From positions 542,268 through 606,267 of the forward strand of contig NZ_SLWS01000008.1 of NCBI RefSeq assembly GCF_004345645.1: a stretch of 64,000 bases of DNA, in the 5' to 3' direction. Both the position numbers and the translations under genes were made by a program. Positions 49,960 through 58,900 of the stretch are shown one piece after another; positions within the stretch are counted from its first letter, which is position 1; every line of letters begins with the position of its first letter. The DNA is from Actinocrispum wychmicini. Lineage in GTDB: Bacteria; Actinomycetota; Actinomycetes; Mycobacteriales; Pseudonocardiaceae. The notes beneath the pieces were generated by a model. It was not told where the DNA came from. It worked only from the letters and a program-made list of their open reading frames with translations, and did not search any database.

Positions 49960-49973
49960 TGCCCAAAAGGGCA
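49960..49973. promoter_or_regulatory. CIS-locus palindrome copy 4 (TGCCC-N4-GGGCA)
   Basis: TGCCC-AAAA-GGGCA in the 123-base divergent region, 38 bases from the hydrolase start and 71 bases upstream of the AAA+ ATPase start. Exact match to copies 2 and 3. Confidence 0.55.
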
Positions 49974-50044
49974 TGGTTTGCGCTGGTTGTGGCCCACTGG
50001 TGTTAACTTCGGCCCTGAATTGTCTCTGGCGTGTTGGGGGTGAC

Positions 50045-52003
50045 GTGCGCGACGAGGGCCGGCTGCGTTCCGCGCCGCCATGGCAGGTCATGGCCGACAC
50101 GCTGCTGCAACGCGAGGCGTTGGTGTGCCGGCTCGGTGAGGGCCTGCTGCCGCACGACTTCGCCGGGCTCTACATCGGACACGAGGAGGTCGACCGGATC
50201 CTGGCCGAGCTGCCCGGCGCGTCCGGCCCGGCCGCCGAGCGGGTGGATGCCCTGCTGCGGCAACTGGAACCCGAGCTCGCGCTGGCCCGCAAGCTGTTCG
50301 CCGAATCGCTCGACCAGGGCGGCACGGTGTTCGACCGGCTGGTCCGCCACGCGCGCCTGGACGAGGTGGACGCGCAGGCCCTGGCGCTGATGGTCGCGGT
50401 CGAACGGTCCCCGCACCGGATGCGGCTGGTGTCGTACTTCCAGGACAACGTGCAGCTGCCCCGGCTGACCGTGGCGAGCCTGACCCGGATGCTGGGTTCG
50501 GGCCGGAGCGTCTCGCCGGACGCGCCGCTGCTGCGGGCCGAACTCGTCGAACTGGGCACCGAAGGCCCGTGGGCCACCAGAATGTGCTGGCCGGCGATGC
50601 GGGTCACGTGGGCGATGGCCGACGACGACTCGGCCGACTCCGCGCTGCCCGCCGGGACGCGCCGGCTGGAGCCGGTCGGCACCGGCGCGGTCGAGCCGCA
50701 GATGCTGCTGGTCACCGGCGCGGACGCGGACAGCAGGCTCACCGCGGTCCGCGATCGCTGGCCCGGCAAGGCTTTGCTCGTCTGCCCGTTGCCCACGTCG
50801 GCCGCCGAGTGGGCGTCGGTAGTCCGGGAGGCCGGGGTCGGCGACCGCGCGGTGGTGCTGGAACTGGAGGCGCCGCCGGACCGCAAGGCGGCCGACCGGA
50901 TCGACCGGACGACCCATTTGAGCTGGGTGCTCAGCTCACCGCGGGAGCTGGCGCTGGACAGCCTGCCGCGCCGGCCGTGGCGGGAGATCCGGCTGGACTC
51001 CGGGCTGGCCGAGTCCGCGGACTGGGCGCAGGCGCTGGGGATCGCGCCGGATCCGTCGTTTCCGTTGTCCCGTGACCAGTTGCGGCTGGTCACGGCGGCG
51101 TCCGCGGGTGACCCCGAGCAGGTCTCGGCCGGTGTGCGCCGGCTCGCGGGCGGCCACCTGGACGGGCTGTCGGTCCGGATCCGGCCCAGGCGCACCATGT
51201 CCGACCTGGTGCTGCCGTCGGATCAGACGGCGCAGCTGCGCGAGCTGATCGCGCGCTACCGCCGTCGGTCCACTGTGTACAGAGAGTGGGGGTACTCGCC
51301 GCTGCCGTCGACCGGTGTGGTGGCGTTGTTCTCCGGTCCGTCCGGCACGGGCAAGACGCTCGCCGCCGAGATCGTCGCGGGTGAACTCGGCCTCGATGTG
51401 TACAAAGTAGACTTGTCGTCGGTGGTCAGCAAGTACATCGGCGAGACCGAGAAGAACCTGGAGCGGATCTTCGGCGCGGCCGCCGCCGGCGACCTGGTGT
51501 TGTTCTTCGACGAGGCGGACTCGTTGTTCGGCAAGCGGTCCGAGGTGAGCGACGCGCACGACCGGTACGCCAACATCGAGGTCGCGTACCTGTTGCAACG
51601 CCTGGAGTCGTACGACGGGCTCGTGGTGATGGCCACCAACCTGCAACGCAACATCGACGACGCGTTCCTGCGCCGGATCTCGGTCGCGATCGACTTCGAG
51701 GCCCCGGACGAGCCGCAGCGCAAGCAGATCTGGCGGCAGGCCTTCCCGTCCGGCGCGCCCGTCGCCGAACTGGACTACGATTTCCTGGCCCGGCAGTTCC
51801 GGATCACCGGCGGCATCATCCGCAACGCCGCGCTCGGCGCCGGCTTCCTCGCCGCGGAACAGGACGGCCCGGTCACCATGGAACGGGTGGCGCTGGCCCT
51901 GAAACGAGAGTTCCAGAAGCTCGGGCGGCTGCGCACCGAGTCCGAGTTCGACCGCTACTTCGACCTGGTGAACGGGGACGGCGATGCTGAACCTGCTGGA
52001 TGA
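50045..52003 (+). CDS. CIS AAA+ ATPase (Afp15-like)
   Basis: 652 residues from GTG 50045 with GGGGGTGA just upstream. The N-terminal ~370 residues are a family-specific region; the C-terminal AAA+ module has Walker A SGPSGTGKTLAAE (about 430-437), Walker B LVLFFDEADSLFG (about 484-492), sensor VMATN and arginine finger DDAFLRRISVAIDF. CIS clusters usually encode one such ATPase, probably for assembly. Here it is 22 kb from the particle operon but overlaps the cap gene by 20 bases. Confidence 0.92.
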   Translation: MRDEGRLRSAPPWQVMADTLLQREALVCRLGEGLLPHDFAGLYIGHEEVDRILAELPGASGPAAERVDALLRQLEPELALARKLFAESLDQGGTVFDRLVRHARLDEVDAQALALMVAVERSPHRMRLVSYFQDNVQLPRLTVASLTRMLGSGRSVSPDAPLLRAELVELGTEGPWATRMCWPAMRVTWAMADDDSADSALPAGTRRLEPVGTGAVEPQMLLVTGADADSRLTAVRDRWPGKALLVCPLPTSAAEWASVVREAGVGDRAVVLELEAPPDRKAADRIDRTTHLSWVLSSPRELALDSLPRRPWREIRLDSGLAESADWAQALGIAPDPSFPLSRDQLRLVTAASAGDPEQVSAGVRRLAGGHLDGLSVRIRPRRTMSDLVLPSDQTAQLRELIARYRRRSTVYREWGYSPLPSTGVVALFSGPSGTGKTLAAEIVAGELGLDVYKVDLSSVVSKYIGETEKNLERIFGAAAAGDLVLFFDEADSLFGKRSEVSDAHDRYANIEVAYLLQRLESYDGLVVMATNLQRNIDDAFLRRISVAIDFEAPDEPQRKQIWRQAFPSGAPVAELDYDFLARQFRITGGIIRNAALGAGFLAAEQDGPVTMERVALALKREFQKLGRLRTESEFDRYFDLVNGDGDAEPAG

Positions 52004-52769
52004 GTCGCTGGAGGAGTTCCTCCGCGCGGTGGTGCCGCTGCCCAAACGCGAGATCGACATCTCGTTCGAAGCGCCGGACAAGGACTGGTCGGCCCGGGTG
52101 TCCCGGCCGACCATCAACATGTACCTGTGGGACGTGCGCCGGAACGCCTCCGAGCGTGAGCTCGGCATGGAGACCATCCACGACGACAACGGCCGCCCAC
52201 ACCGCCGCGCCCCACTGCCCCGAGTGGACTGCCGTTACCTGGTGACGGCGTGGACCTCGGACATCCGCGACGAACACTCCCTGCTGGGCGCCACCTTGAC
52301 GGCCCTGCTGCAACACGACGAGATCCAGGTGGAGTACCTGCAAGGCCCGTACCGGACCGTGAAACCGGTGCCCAGCATCGAGATCGCCGCCGGCGACGGC
52401 CGGGAGAACTCCGACTTCTGGTCCGCCCTCGGCGGCCAACTCAAACCGGGCCTCGACGTCACCGTAACGGCCACAGTGGACAGCGCACTCCTTGTGCCAG
52501 CCGGCCCACCGGTCCACCGCTACACCATCGTCACCTCCGCGGGCGACGACGGCCCCAGGGAGGAGCGCCTCTTCGTCGCCGGCCAAACCGACCAGCAACC
52601 AGGCACCCTCATCGCCACCGCACACGGCGCCACCGAAGTGGACGAAGAAGGAAAGTTCCTGGTAGCCGCCGAGGTGGGCGACAAGGTCTCGGTCAACGGC
52701 ACCGACCGGGGCCAGGTCACCGACACCGGGCCGATCGAACTGAAGGCCCCGCCCAAGCGCAAGCGTTGA
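51984..52769 (+). CDS. CIS tube terminator/cap protein (DUF4255, Afp16-like)
   Basis: 261 residues. The N-terminal 190 residues match DUF4255: LLDESLEEFLRAVVPLPKREIDISFEAPDKDW, RPTINMYLWDVRRNASERE, RVDCRYLVTAWTSDIRDEHSLLGATLTALL. The C-terminal extension is beta-rich and ends in a basic PPKRKR. In Afp/PVC particles this protein stops tube and sheath growth and sets the distal end. Translationally coupled to the ATPase. Confidence 0.92.
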   Translation: MLNLLDESLEEFLRAVVPLPKREIDISFEAPDKDWSARVSRPTINMYLWDVRRNASERELGMETIHDDNGRPHRRAPLPRVDCRYLVTAWTSDIRDEHSLLGATLTALLQHDEIQVEYLQGPYRTVKPVPSIEIAAGDGRENSDFWSALGGQLKPGLDVTVTATVDSALLVPAGPPVHRYTIVTSAGDDGPREERLFVAGQTDQQPGTLIATAHGATEVDEEGKFLVAAEVGDKVSVNGTDRGQVTDTGPIELKAPPKRKR

Positions 52770-52789
52770 CGACGCGCGACACGGCGAGG

Positions 52790-54013
52790 TTATGCGAGGG
52801 AGGCCAGGTACGCCATGGCGACCTTCTCGTCGGTCAGCCACGCCGTGTAGTCGGAGTTGTCGTTGAACAACGCCGCGAACCGGTGGGCTACAACGGGGTT
52901 CTCCTGTGCGGCCTGGAACGTCGCCAGCACGTGTGGCGGCGGTGGCGAGAGCAGGTCGTTGGAGAACCGGACCGCGTGTTTCGCCGTCTGCCAGAAACGG
53001 TCGAACGCGCGGCGCATGAACTCCTCGTCGAACGGCCGGTCGCCCTGGTCCAGGATGGTTTGCTGGTAGGCGGCGGCGCAGTGGGCGGCCATGTTGGCGC
53101 CCTGGCCGGCGATGGGGTCGTTGGTCACGGCCGTGTCGCCCATCGCGAGTACCTTCGCGCCGAAGTCCAGGGTGCCGACCGGGTCGCGGACGACCGGCGT
53201 GACCTTGCCCTTGAGATAGTCCAGCGGGCCGTTGGGGGCGGTGTTCCGCAGGATCGGGGCCAGCCATGGGAAGTGCCGGTCGACGGCCTTGGTGGCGACC
53301 TCGAAGAAGTGCTCGACGTCGCGGATGTCGTCCCAGCAGTCGAGCGGGCCGCCGAGGTAACCGGAGAAGTATACACCGTACACAGGCCCGGTCACGCTCA
53401 GCACCGGCAGTGAGAACCATTCGCCGTCGGGCGCCAGGGCGAACGTGACGCCCTGGTAGAACTCGGGCTGGTTGGGTGTCAGGTACATCAACGCGATCGC
53501 CCGTTGCGGCCCGGTGAACGGCGACAACTCCGGCCGCCGCGCGAACAGCCGCCCGAACTGCGGGCCACGCCCGGCCGCCACCAGCACCAGGTCGAACTCA
53601 CGAGCCAACGCCGCGAGGCCGTCGGGTTCCACCCGGTCGTGCCGGATCTCGCCACCGCGCCGGGCGAACTCGGTGAGCCAGTCGGACATCTTCAGCCGCT
53701 GGTCCACCGACTGCGCGGGCTGCTCCAGCGGGGACTCCCAGCGGATCACCGGTTCGGGCACCCCGGGCTGGCCCGCGCCGAAGGCGATTCCGTTGACCGG
53801 CGGCGCTTTCTCGTCCCAGAAGTTGAGGCCCTGGGACCGTTCGTGCTGCAGGGCACGCTCGAAGATGCACTGGTTGGAGATCACGCGCCCGGTCCGCAAC
53901 TCCTCGGCGGTGCGCTCGGCGATGACGGTCATCTCGTACCCGTGTCGCTGTAACCCCAACGCCAGCAGCATGCCGGCCTGACCTGCTCCAACGACAACGA
54001 TTCGGCGCGTCAT
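52790..54013 (-). CDS. StyA-like FAD-dependent monooxygenase
   Basis: 407 residues. The Rossmann motif RIVVVGAGQAGMLLALGLQRHGYEMTVI and the late FAD-binding VLAMGDTAVTNDPIAGQGANMAAHCA identify a styrene/indole monooxygenase-type flavoprotein (group E), which needs a separate flavin reductase; none is adjacent. It epoxidises or hydroxylates aromatic alkenes or indoles in characterised relatives; the substrate here is unknown. It is 32 bases downstream of the TetR gene on the same strand and may share its transcript. Convergent with the cap gene, with 20 bases between stops. Confidence 0.86.
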   Translation of the reverse strand: MTRRIVVVGAGQAGMLLALGLQRHGYEMTVIAERTAEELRTGRVISNQCIFERALQHERSQGLNFWDEKAPPVNGIAFGAGQPGVPEPVIRWESPLEQPAQSVDQRLKMSDWLTEFARRGGEIRHDRVEPDGLAALAREFDLVLVAAGRGPQFGRLFARRPELSPFTGPQRAIALMYLTPNQPEFYQGVTFALAPDGEWFSLPVLSVTGPVYGVYFSGYLGGPLDCWDDIRDVEHFFEVATKAVDRHFPWLAPILRNTAPNGPLDYLKGKVTPVVRDPVGTLDFGAKVLAMGDTAVTNDPIAGQGANMAAHCAAAYQQTILDQGDRPFDEEFMRRAFDRFWQTAKHAVRFSNDLLSPPPPHVLATFQAAQENPVVAHRFAALFNDNSDYTAWLTDEKVAMAYLASLA

Positions 54014-54045
54014 CGCCTGAAAATAGCCACCAGGGCGGTCGGGTG

Positions 54046-54633
54046 TCAGCCGCCGAACGCGGTGACCAGCATGTCGGTCACCTTGTCCAGGTAGTCGGGC
54101 GCGGCCGGGTCGCCGCCCAGCAACAGCCGCCAGAACAGCGGGGCGATGGCCAGGTCGAGGGCGAGTTCGATGTCCAGGTCGGCGGGGAGTTCGCCGCGGT
54201 CGATGGCCCGCCCCAGGATCTCGGCCGCCTTGGCGCGGCGACCGCGCCCGATTCCGTTCTGCAACGCGTCGGCCAACGCGGGGATGCGCATGGCCTGGGC
54301 CAGCAGGTCGGGGATGATGCGCGCCGCGAGCGGATGCGTGACGCCCTCGGCGGTCGCCTTCAGGTAGGCGCGCAGGTCGCTGTGGAGGGTGCCGGTGTCG
54401 GGCAGGTCGGCGGCGCCGATCGCGACCTCGTTCACGATGGCGAGGACCATCTGCTCCTTGGTGGACCAGCGCCGGTACAGCGTCGGCTTGCTGACGCCGG
54501 CCCGGCGGGCCACGCCTTCCATGGTCAGCTTCCCATAGCCGACCTCGGCGAGTTCGGTGAACGCCGCCATCGTGATCGCCTCGGTGACCTGTGGCTGCAG
54601 GACCGCGGCGCCGGCGGGGACGCGTTTGGGCAT
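54046..54633 (-). CDS. TetR-family transcriptional regulator
   Basis: 195 residues from ATG 54633. The HTH is typical: AAFTELAEVGYGKLTMEGVARRAGVSKPTLYRRWSTKEQMVLAIV. The C-terminal ligand domain resembles the TetR_C_16/33 type (PDLLAQAMRIPALADALQNG...). The divergent region contains a 61-bp double operator (54650-54710), so it very probably represses both itself (with the monooxygenase) and the alpha/beta hydrolase gene. Confidence 0.9.
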   Translation of the reverse strand: MPKRVPAGAAVLQPQVTEAITMAAFTELAEVGYGKLTMEGVARRAGVSKPTLYRRWSTKEQMVLAIVNEVAIGAADLPDTGTLHSDLRAYLKATAEGVTHPLAARIIPDLLAQAMRIPALADALQNGIGRGRRAKAAEILGRAIDRGELPADLDIELALDLAIAPLFWRLLLGGDPAAPDYLDKVTDMLVTAFGG

Positions 54634-54649
54634 GTGGCCATCGTAACAG

Positions 54650-54710
54650 CGTCGATACGGTTGCGTTTCGACGTGAACTGTTCTAACGTCGAAACGCAAC
54701 CGTATCGACG
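54650..54710. promoter_or_regulatory. 61-bp TetR operator: two 25-bp arms in inverted orientation
   Basis: Arms at 54650-54674 and 54686-54710 are perfect inverted copies across an 11-bp centre. Each arm is itself a near-palindrome GTCGAWACG-N4-CGTWTCGAC (54651-54672 and 54688-54709), i.e. one dimer site per arm, centres 37 bp apart. Ends 16 bases from the TetR start and 11 bases from the hydrolase start. Confidence 0.85.
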
Positions 54711-54721
54711 TGGGAGAGATC

Positions 54722-55927
54722 ATGAAGTTCCTGTTCGACGACGAGTCCTTCTCGTTCGAGACGCTGCGTGCGGCGGGTTTCGCCTGCTACCGCGGCGCCG
54801 AGCTGGGCGAGGTGGTGGCCACCGCGGGCCGGATCACCGACGGCGACGAGGCGAGCTGGCAGCGCGAGTGGAGCGCCACGGCGGACCGGGTCCGGACCAT
54901 CGGTGAGAACTGCCTGGCGAAGGGACGCACAGTCAGCGCGCGTGAGGCGTTCCTGCGCGCCTCGAACTACTACCGCACCGCCGAGTTCTACCTGCGCGAC
55001 GACCCAGCCCACGACCCACGGGCGCGGGAGCTGTACCACCTGTCGCGTGACACCTTCGCGCAAGCGATGAACCTGCTCGACACGCCGGTGCGTCCGGTCG
55101 CGATTCCCTACCAGGACACCACGCTGCCGGGCTACCTGTACCTGGTGGACGACTCCGGCGCGCCCCGTCCCACGGTCCTGTTCAACAGCGGATTCGACTC
55201 GACCCTGGAAGAGTCCTACGTCGCTCTCGCCGCTGGCGCCCTGGATCGCGGCTACAACGTGCTCGCCTTCGACGGCCCCGGCCAGGGCGCGGTGATCCGC
55301 GAGCAGGGCCTGCCGTTCCGGCCCGACTGGGAGGCTGTCATCACCCCGGTCGTGGACTACGCGGTGCGCCTGCCGGAGGTGGACGAAGACCGGATCGCGC
55401 TCTACGGCTACAGCCTCGGCGGCTTGCTCGTCGCCCGTGCCGCCGCGTTCGAACACCGGATCGCCGCGCTGATCCTCAACGACGGCCTGTTCGACTACCA
55501 CGGCACCAACGTCCGGGCGATGCCCGAGTTCGTGGCCCGGTGGATCGAGGACGGCCGGGACGAGGAGGCGCTCGCCGTGGCCGGCCTGTTGACGTCGTTC
55601 AACACCACGGTTCGCTGGGCGTTGCGTAACGGTGTCTGGACGTTCGGCGCTTCGTCCTCGGCCGACTACATCCGCAAGACGAAGCCGTACACGCTGGCCG
55701 GCATCGCCCAGCAGATCGCCTGTCCGACCCTGGTTCTGGACGCCGAGAACGACATCTTCTTCCGCGGCGAGGCCGCCCGCGTGTACGAGGCGTTGACCTG
55801 TCCGAAGGAGCTGGTCGTCGGCACCGAGGCGGAAGGCGCGGGCGAGCACTGCCACATGGGCGCGATGCTCCTGACGCACCAACGCGTGTTCGACTGGCTG
55901 GACGAAAACTTCTCAATCCCGTCATAA
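54722..55927 (+). CDS. Alpha/beta hydrolase (dihydroxypseudooxynicotine hydrolase-like)
   Basis: 401 residues from ATG 54722 with GGGAGAG upstream. An N-terminal helical cap (about 1-140, RASNYYRTAEFYLRDDPAHDPRARELYHLSRDTF) precedes the hydrolase core: GFDSTLEE, nucleophile elbow ALYGYSLGGLLVARAAA, acid in LDAENDIFF, His in GEHCHMG. The cap motif is that of the family including 2,6-dihydroxypseudooxynicotine hydrolase, a C-C bond hydrolase. Regulated by the divergent TetR. May act on the product of the nearby monooxygenase; this is inference. Confidence 0.88.
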   Translation: MKFLFDDESFSFETLRAAGFACYRGAELGEVVATAGRITDGDEASWQREWSATADRVRTIGENCLAKGRTVSAREAFLRASNYYRTAEFYLRDDPAHDPRARELYHLSRDTFAQAMNLLDTPVRPVAIPYQDTTLPGYLYLVDDSGAPRPTVLFNSGFDSTLEESYVALAAGALDRGYNVLAFDGPGQGAVIREQGLPFRPDWEAVITPVVDYAVRLPEVDEDRIALYGYSLGGLLVARAAAFEHRIAALILNDGLFDYHGTNVRAMPEFVARWIEDGRDEEALAVAGLLTSFNTTVRWALRNGVWTFGASSSADYIRKTKPYTLAGIAQQIACPTLVLDAENDIFFRGEAARVYEALTCPKELVVGTEAEGAGEHCHMGAMLLTHQRVFDWLDENFSIPS

Positions 55928-55976
55928 CAGATCCGGTCGCCCCGATAAGCGTGCAGCACTGCGAGAGGGGCGCGCC

Positions 55977-58900
55977 GTGGTTCGGGACGGAAAGCGCGTA
56001 CCGGCTCCCCAGGCCGAGCCGGTCACCGACACCAGCACGTCGGCCACGGAGAGTTTCCTTCCGCACGGCTCGGCGGCTCTTCTTTGGCTACAACGCAACG
56101 CGGGCAACAACGCGGTCACCCGGCTCCTGGGTGAGCCGGACCGGCTCCGGCCGGCGATCGAACAGGTCCTGATCGACGCGTCGAAGATCGTCGAGTACGA
56201 CTTCGCGGCCCACCTGGTCGGCGCGATCTCCGCGACAGACACCGAAGCGGCGGCGACAGCCCGGCGGATCGCCGTTACGGAAACGACAGTCGACGACGAG
56301 TCCTACGACATCCCGGCAGTGTTGCTGACTCTGGACGGCCTGCACCGGAACGTCACGGGCCTCGATGGCGTAACGGTTTCCGCCGGGCTCCGGCACGTGA
56401 TTCGGACGCTCGCCACGGACGCGGCCGAGACCGTTGCCACGGCGGACTTCTCCGAACTCGACAACGACATGGCCCAAGCGGCCGGCGCGATCGAGGACGC
56501 CAACGCCTTGCTGCGCCTGGAACTGACCGGGACGATCGACGAGCTGATCGACCAACGCCGCCGGTTCGCGACCGCCGAGGGGGACACCCGGGCGCAGCTC
56601 GGCGCGGAGATCGGTGTGTCCGCACGGAAAGCACTGTTACTGAACAAATCCTTGCAGGAGGAGGACGACCAGACCGCTCCACTGGAGACCGAGGTGGAGC
56701 AGCGCGCGAGCGACATCGCCCGGATCCGGACCATCGCCCAGACCGAGGACGACACCACCGCACAGCTCGGTGACCAGCTGGCTTTGCTCACCCAACACCA
56801 GGTCACGGACAACGAGGACGCCACGGCGGTCGTCGAGCCGGAGGTGGCATTGCCCGAGATCACGGACGCGGCCGAACTCAAGTTCGCCGAACAGTTGAGC
56901 GCGCGAATCAGCGATCAGCGCGCGGACGTGGCGCACCTGCACGACCGGGTGGTGCCCGACCATCCCACCTATGAGCTGGCCGAGTTCGCGGCCGTGCACA
57001 AGCGGTGGTTCAGCTTGACCAGCGGTGCGCAGGAGAAACAGGATCCGGTCGTCAAACTCGCCCTCGACCTGATGGGGGAGCCGTACCGGGTCGCCGGAGC
57101 CGATGTCGGCGGCGGCGTCCTCAAGGCCGAAGGCGGTGTCGCACGGGCGTTCCTGATGAACATGGCCGTGGACATGATGAGCGGGTCGCTGACCGGCGAG
57201 ACGAACCAGTTCGGCGACCAGATCGACGGCTCCCGGCGAAGAGCGGCGACGACCGGCACCGCCAGCGCCCCGGAGTACGACTACGGCGAGTTATACCCGG
57301 GAAAGAGCACGGACGAGGTCGTGTCCCGGAAGGAGTTCCAGCAACGCAGGCAACTGGAGACCGCGACAACGGCGACCGCGCTGGCTGCGGTGCCAGATCT
57401 GGTACGCCCTTCGGCGGTCCCGATCGTCGGCCTGCGGGCCACGAACGCGTCCGAGGGGTGGAGCTATCTCGTCGACGTGTACTCCCAGGAGAACCTTGTC
57501 GCGCGCGAGCACAAGGTCGTTCCGCCGGAAGTCGCGCAGTACCTGCTCGCGGCCCATCAACAAGCCGAGACCCTCGCGAAACCGCACATCCCAACGGTCG
57601 ACGGAAGTCCGATCGGCTCCAGGGCGATGCGGACCGCGGGAGTCGAGGGCGCGACCGCGACCAGCACCGAGCGGTATCTGGACGGCGAACAGACCACCGA
57701 AGTGCCCGACGAGATCACGGTTCTGCGCGGTCAACTCTCGGCCGGCAGCGGACCCACCGACGGCGAGGCGTTGACCGAACAACTCGGCCGGGACCTGCGT
57801 ACGTACCTGGAGGCGTTCTTCGCCGAACGGCAGAGCATGGAGTACCGCGTGGCGGCGGTCTTCGCGATCGGCGACACCGAACACGCTGTCGGCAACCAGC
57901 TCTCGGCCTTGCTGGAGCCGAGCGCGTTGGCCGCCGTCATCGGTGAGGCGGTGAAGATCTCGGCGATCACGTTGACGTTGGGTGGCCTCGGGCCGCTCGG
58001 CATGGCCGCTTCCCAGGCGTACAAGGGATATCTCGGCACCCAGGGCATCAACGACGTCGCCGCGCTGGTGTCGATCGCCGCCTTCTGCCGTAACGCGGCC
58101 ACGGCCGACAGTCTCTCGAAGGCACGCGCCTGGGGTTACATGACCGTCAACATCGCCCAGGACGCGGAGCAGTTGCTCACCACTGTGGTCGCGTCGCCGG
58201 TCACGGCCGGGTTGACCGCGATCACGACCGCGAAGCCGACCACCGCGCTCGACCTCGCCGACGCGGTCCGTCCGCTGATGAACGACCCGGCGACCCGGGA
58301 GAACCTGCTGCGGGACGTGGAGTCGCAGATCGCCGCCCTGGAGTCGACTGGACAGAGCAACGCGGAACTGAAGAACCTCAAGGCATTCCACGACGGGCTG
58401 CTGCAACGGTCCAGTGTGGACCTCGTGGACGGCGTGCTGCCCACCACGGCAGTGGACACCGGCCTGTTCACCCACGGACGCGGCCGTAGCGAAGCCGACC
58501 TGACCGCGCTGCGCAACGCCCTCGGCGGGGACACCGACCTGGTCGAGAACGCGACACTCACCGGCACGACCGTGCACGTACGCTACGGCGACGACAGCAA
58601 AGTGCGCGTCGAGATCGGTCCGGCCGTCGAACCCGCGCACATCCGCCAGCACCTGGAAACCGTACGGCAGCTGCGCAGGTTCGAAGGCGTCGTCGGGCGC
58701 CTACGGCAGTTGCTGAGCGAGATCCGGGACCTGATCACCGGCCATCCGTCGTACGGCACCGAAGGCTTCGAGGCCCGGCTGGAGGTCCAGAAACTCCGCG
58801 GTATCGAAGTCGACCTGCTCGCCCAGCTGCGTGGGGTGGAAGCGCTCAACGACCGGCTCACCGGCCAGGACGACGGCGACCCGGCGTCGGTCCGCCTCCA

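Noticed and set aside
52790..55927. Monooxygenase/TetR/hydrolase as part of the CIS locus
   Set aside because: They form a self-contained catabolic-type divergon with their own operator and lack the CIS-locus palindrome; only position links them.
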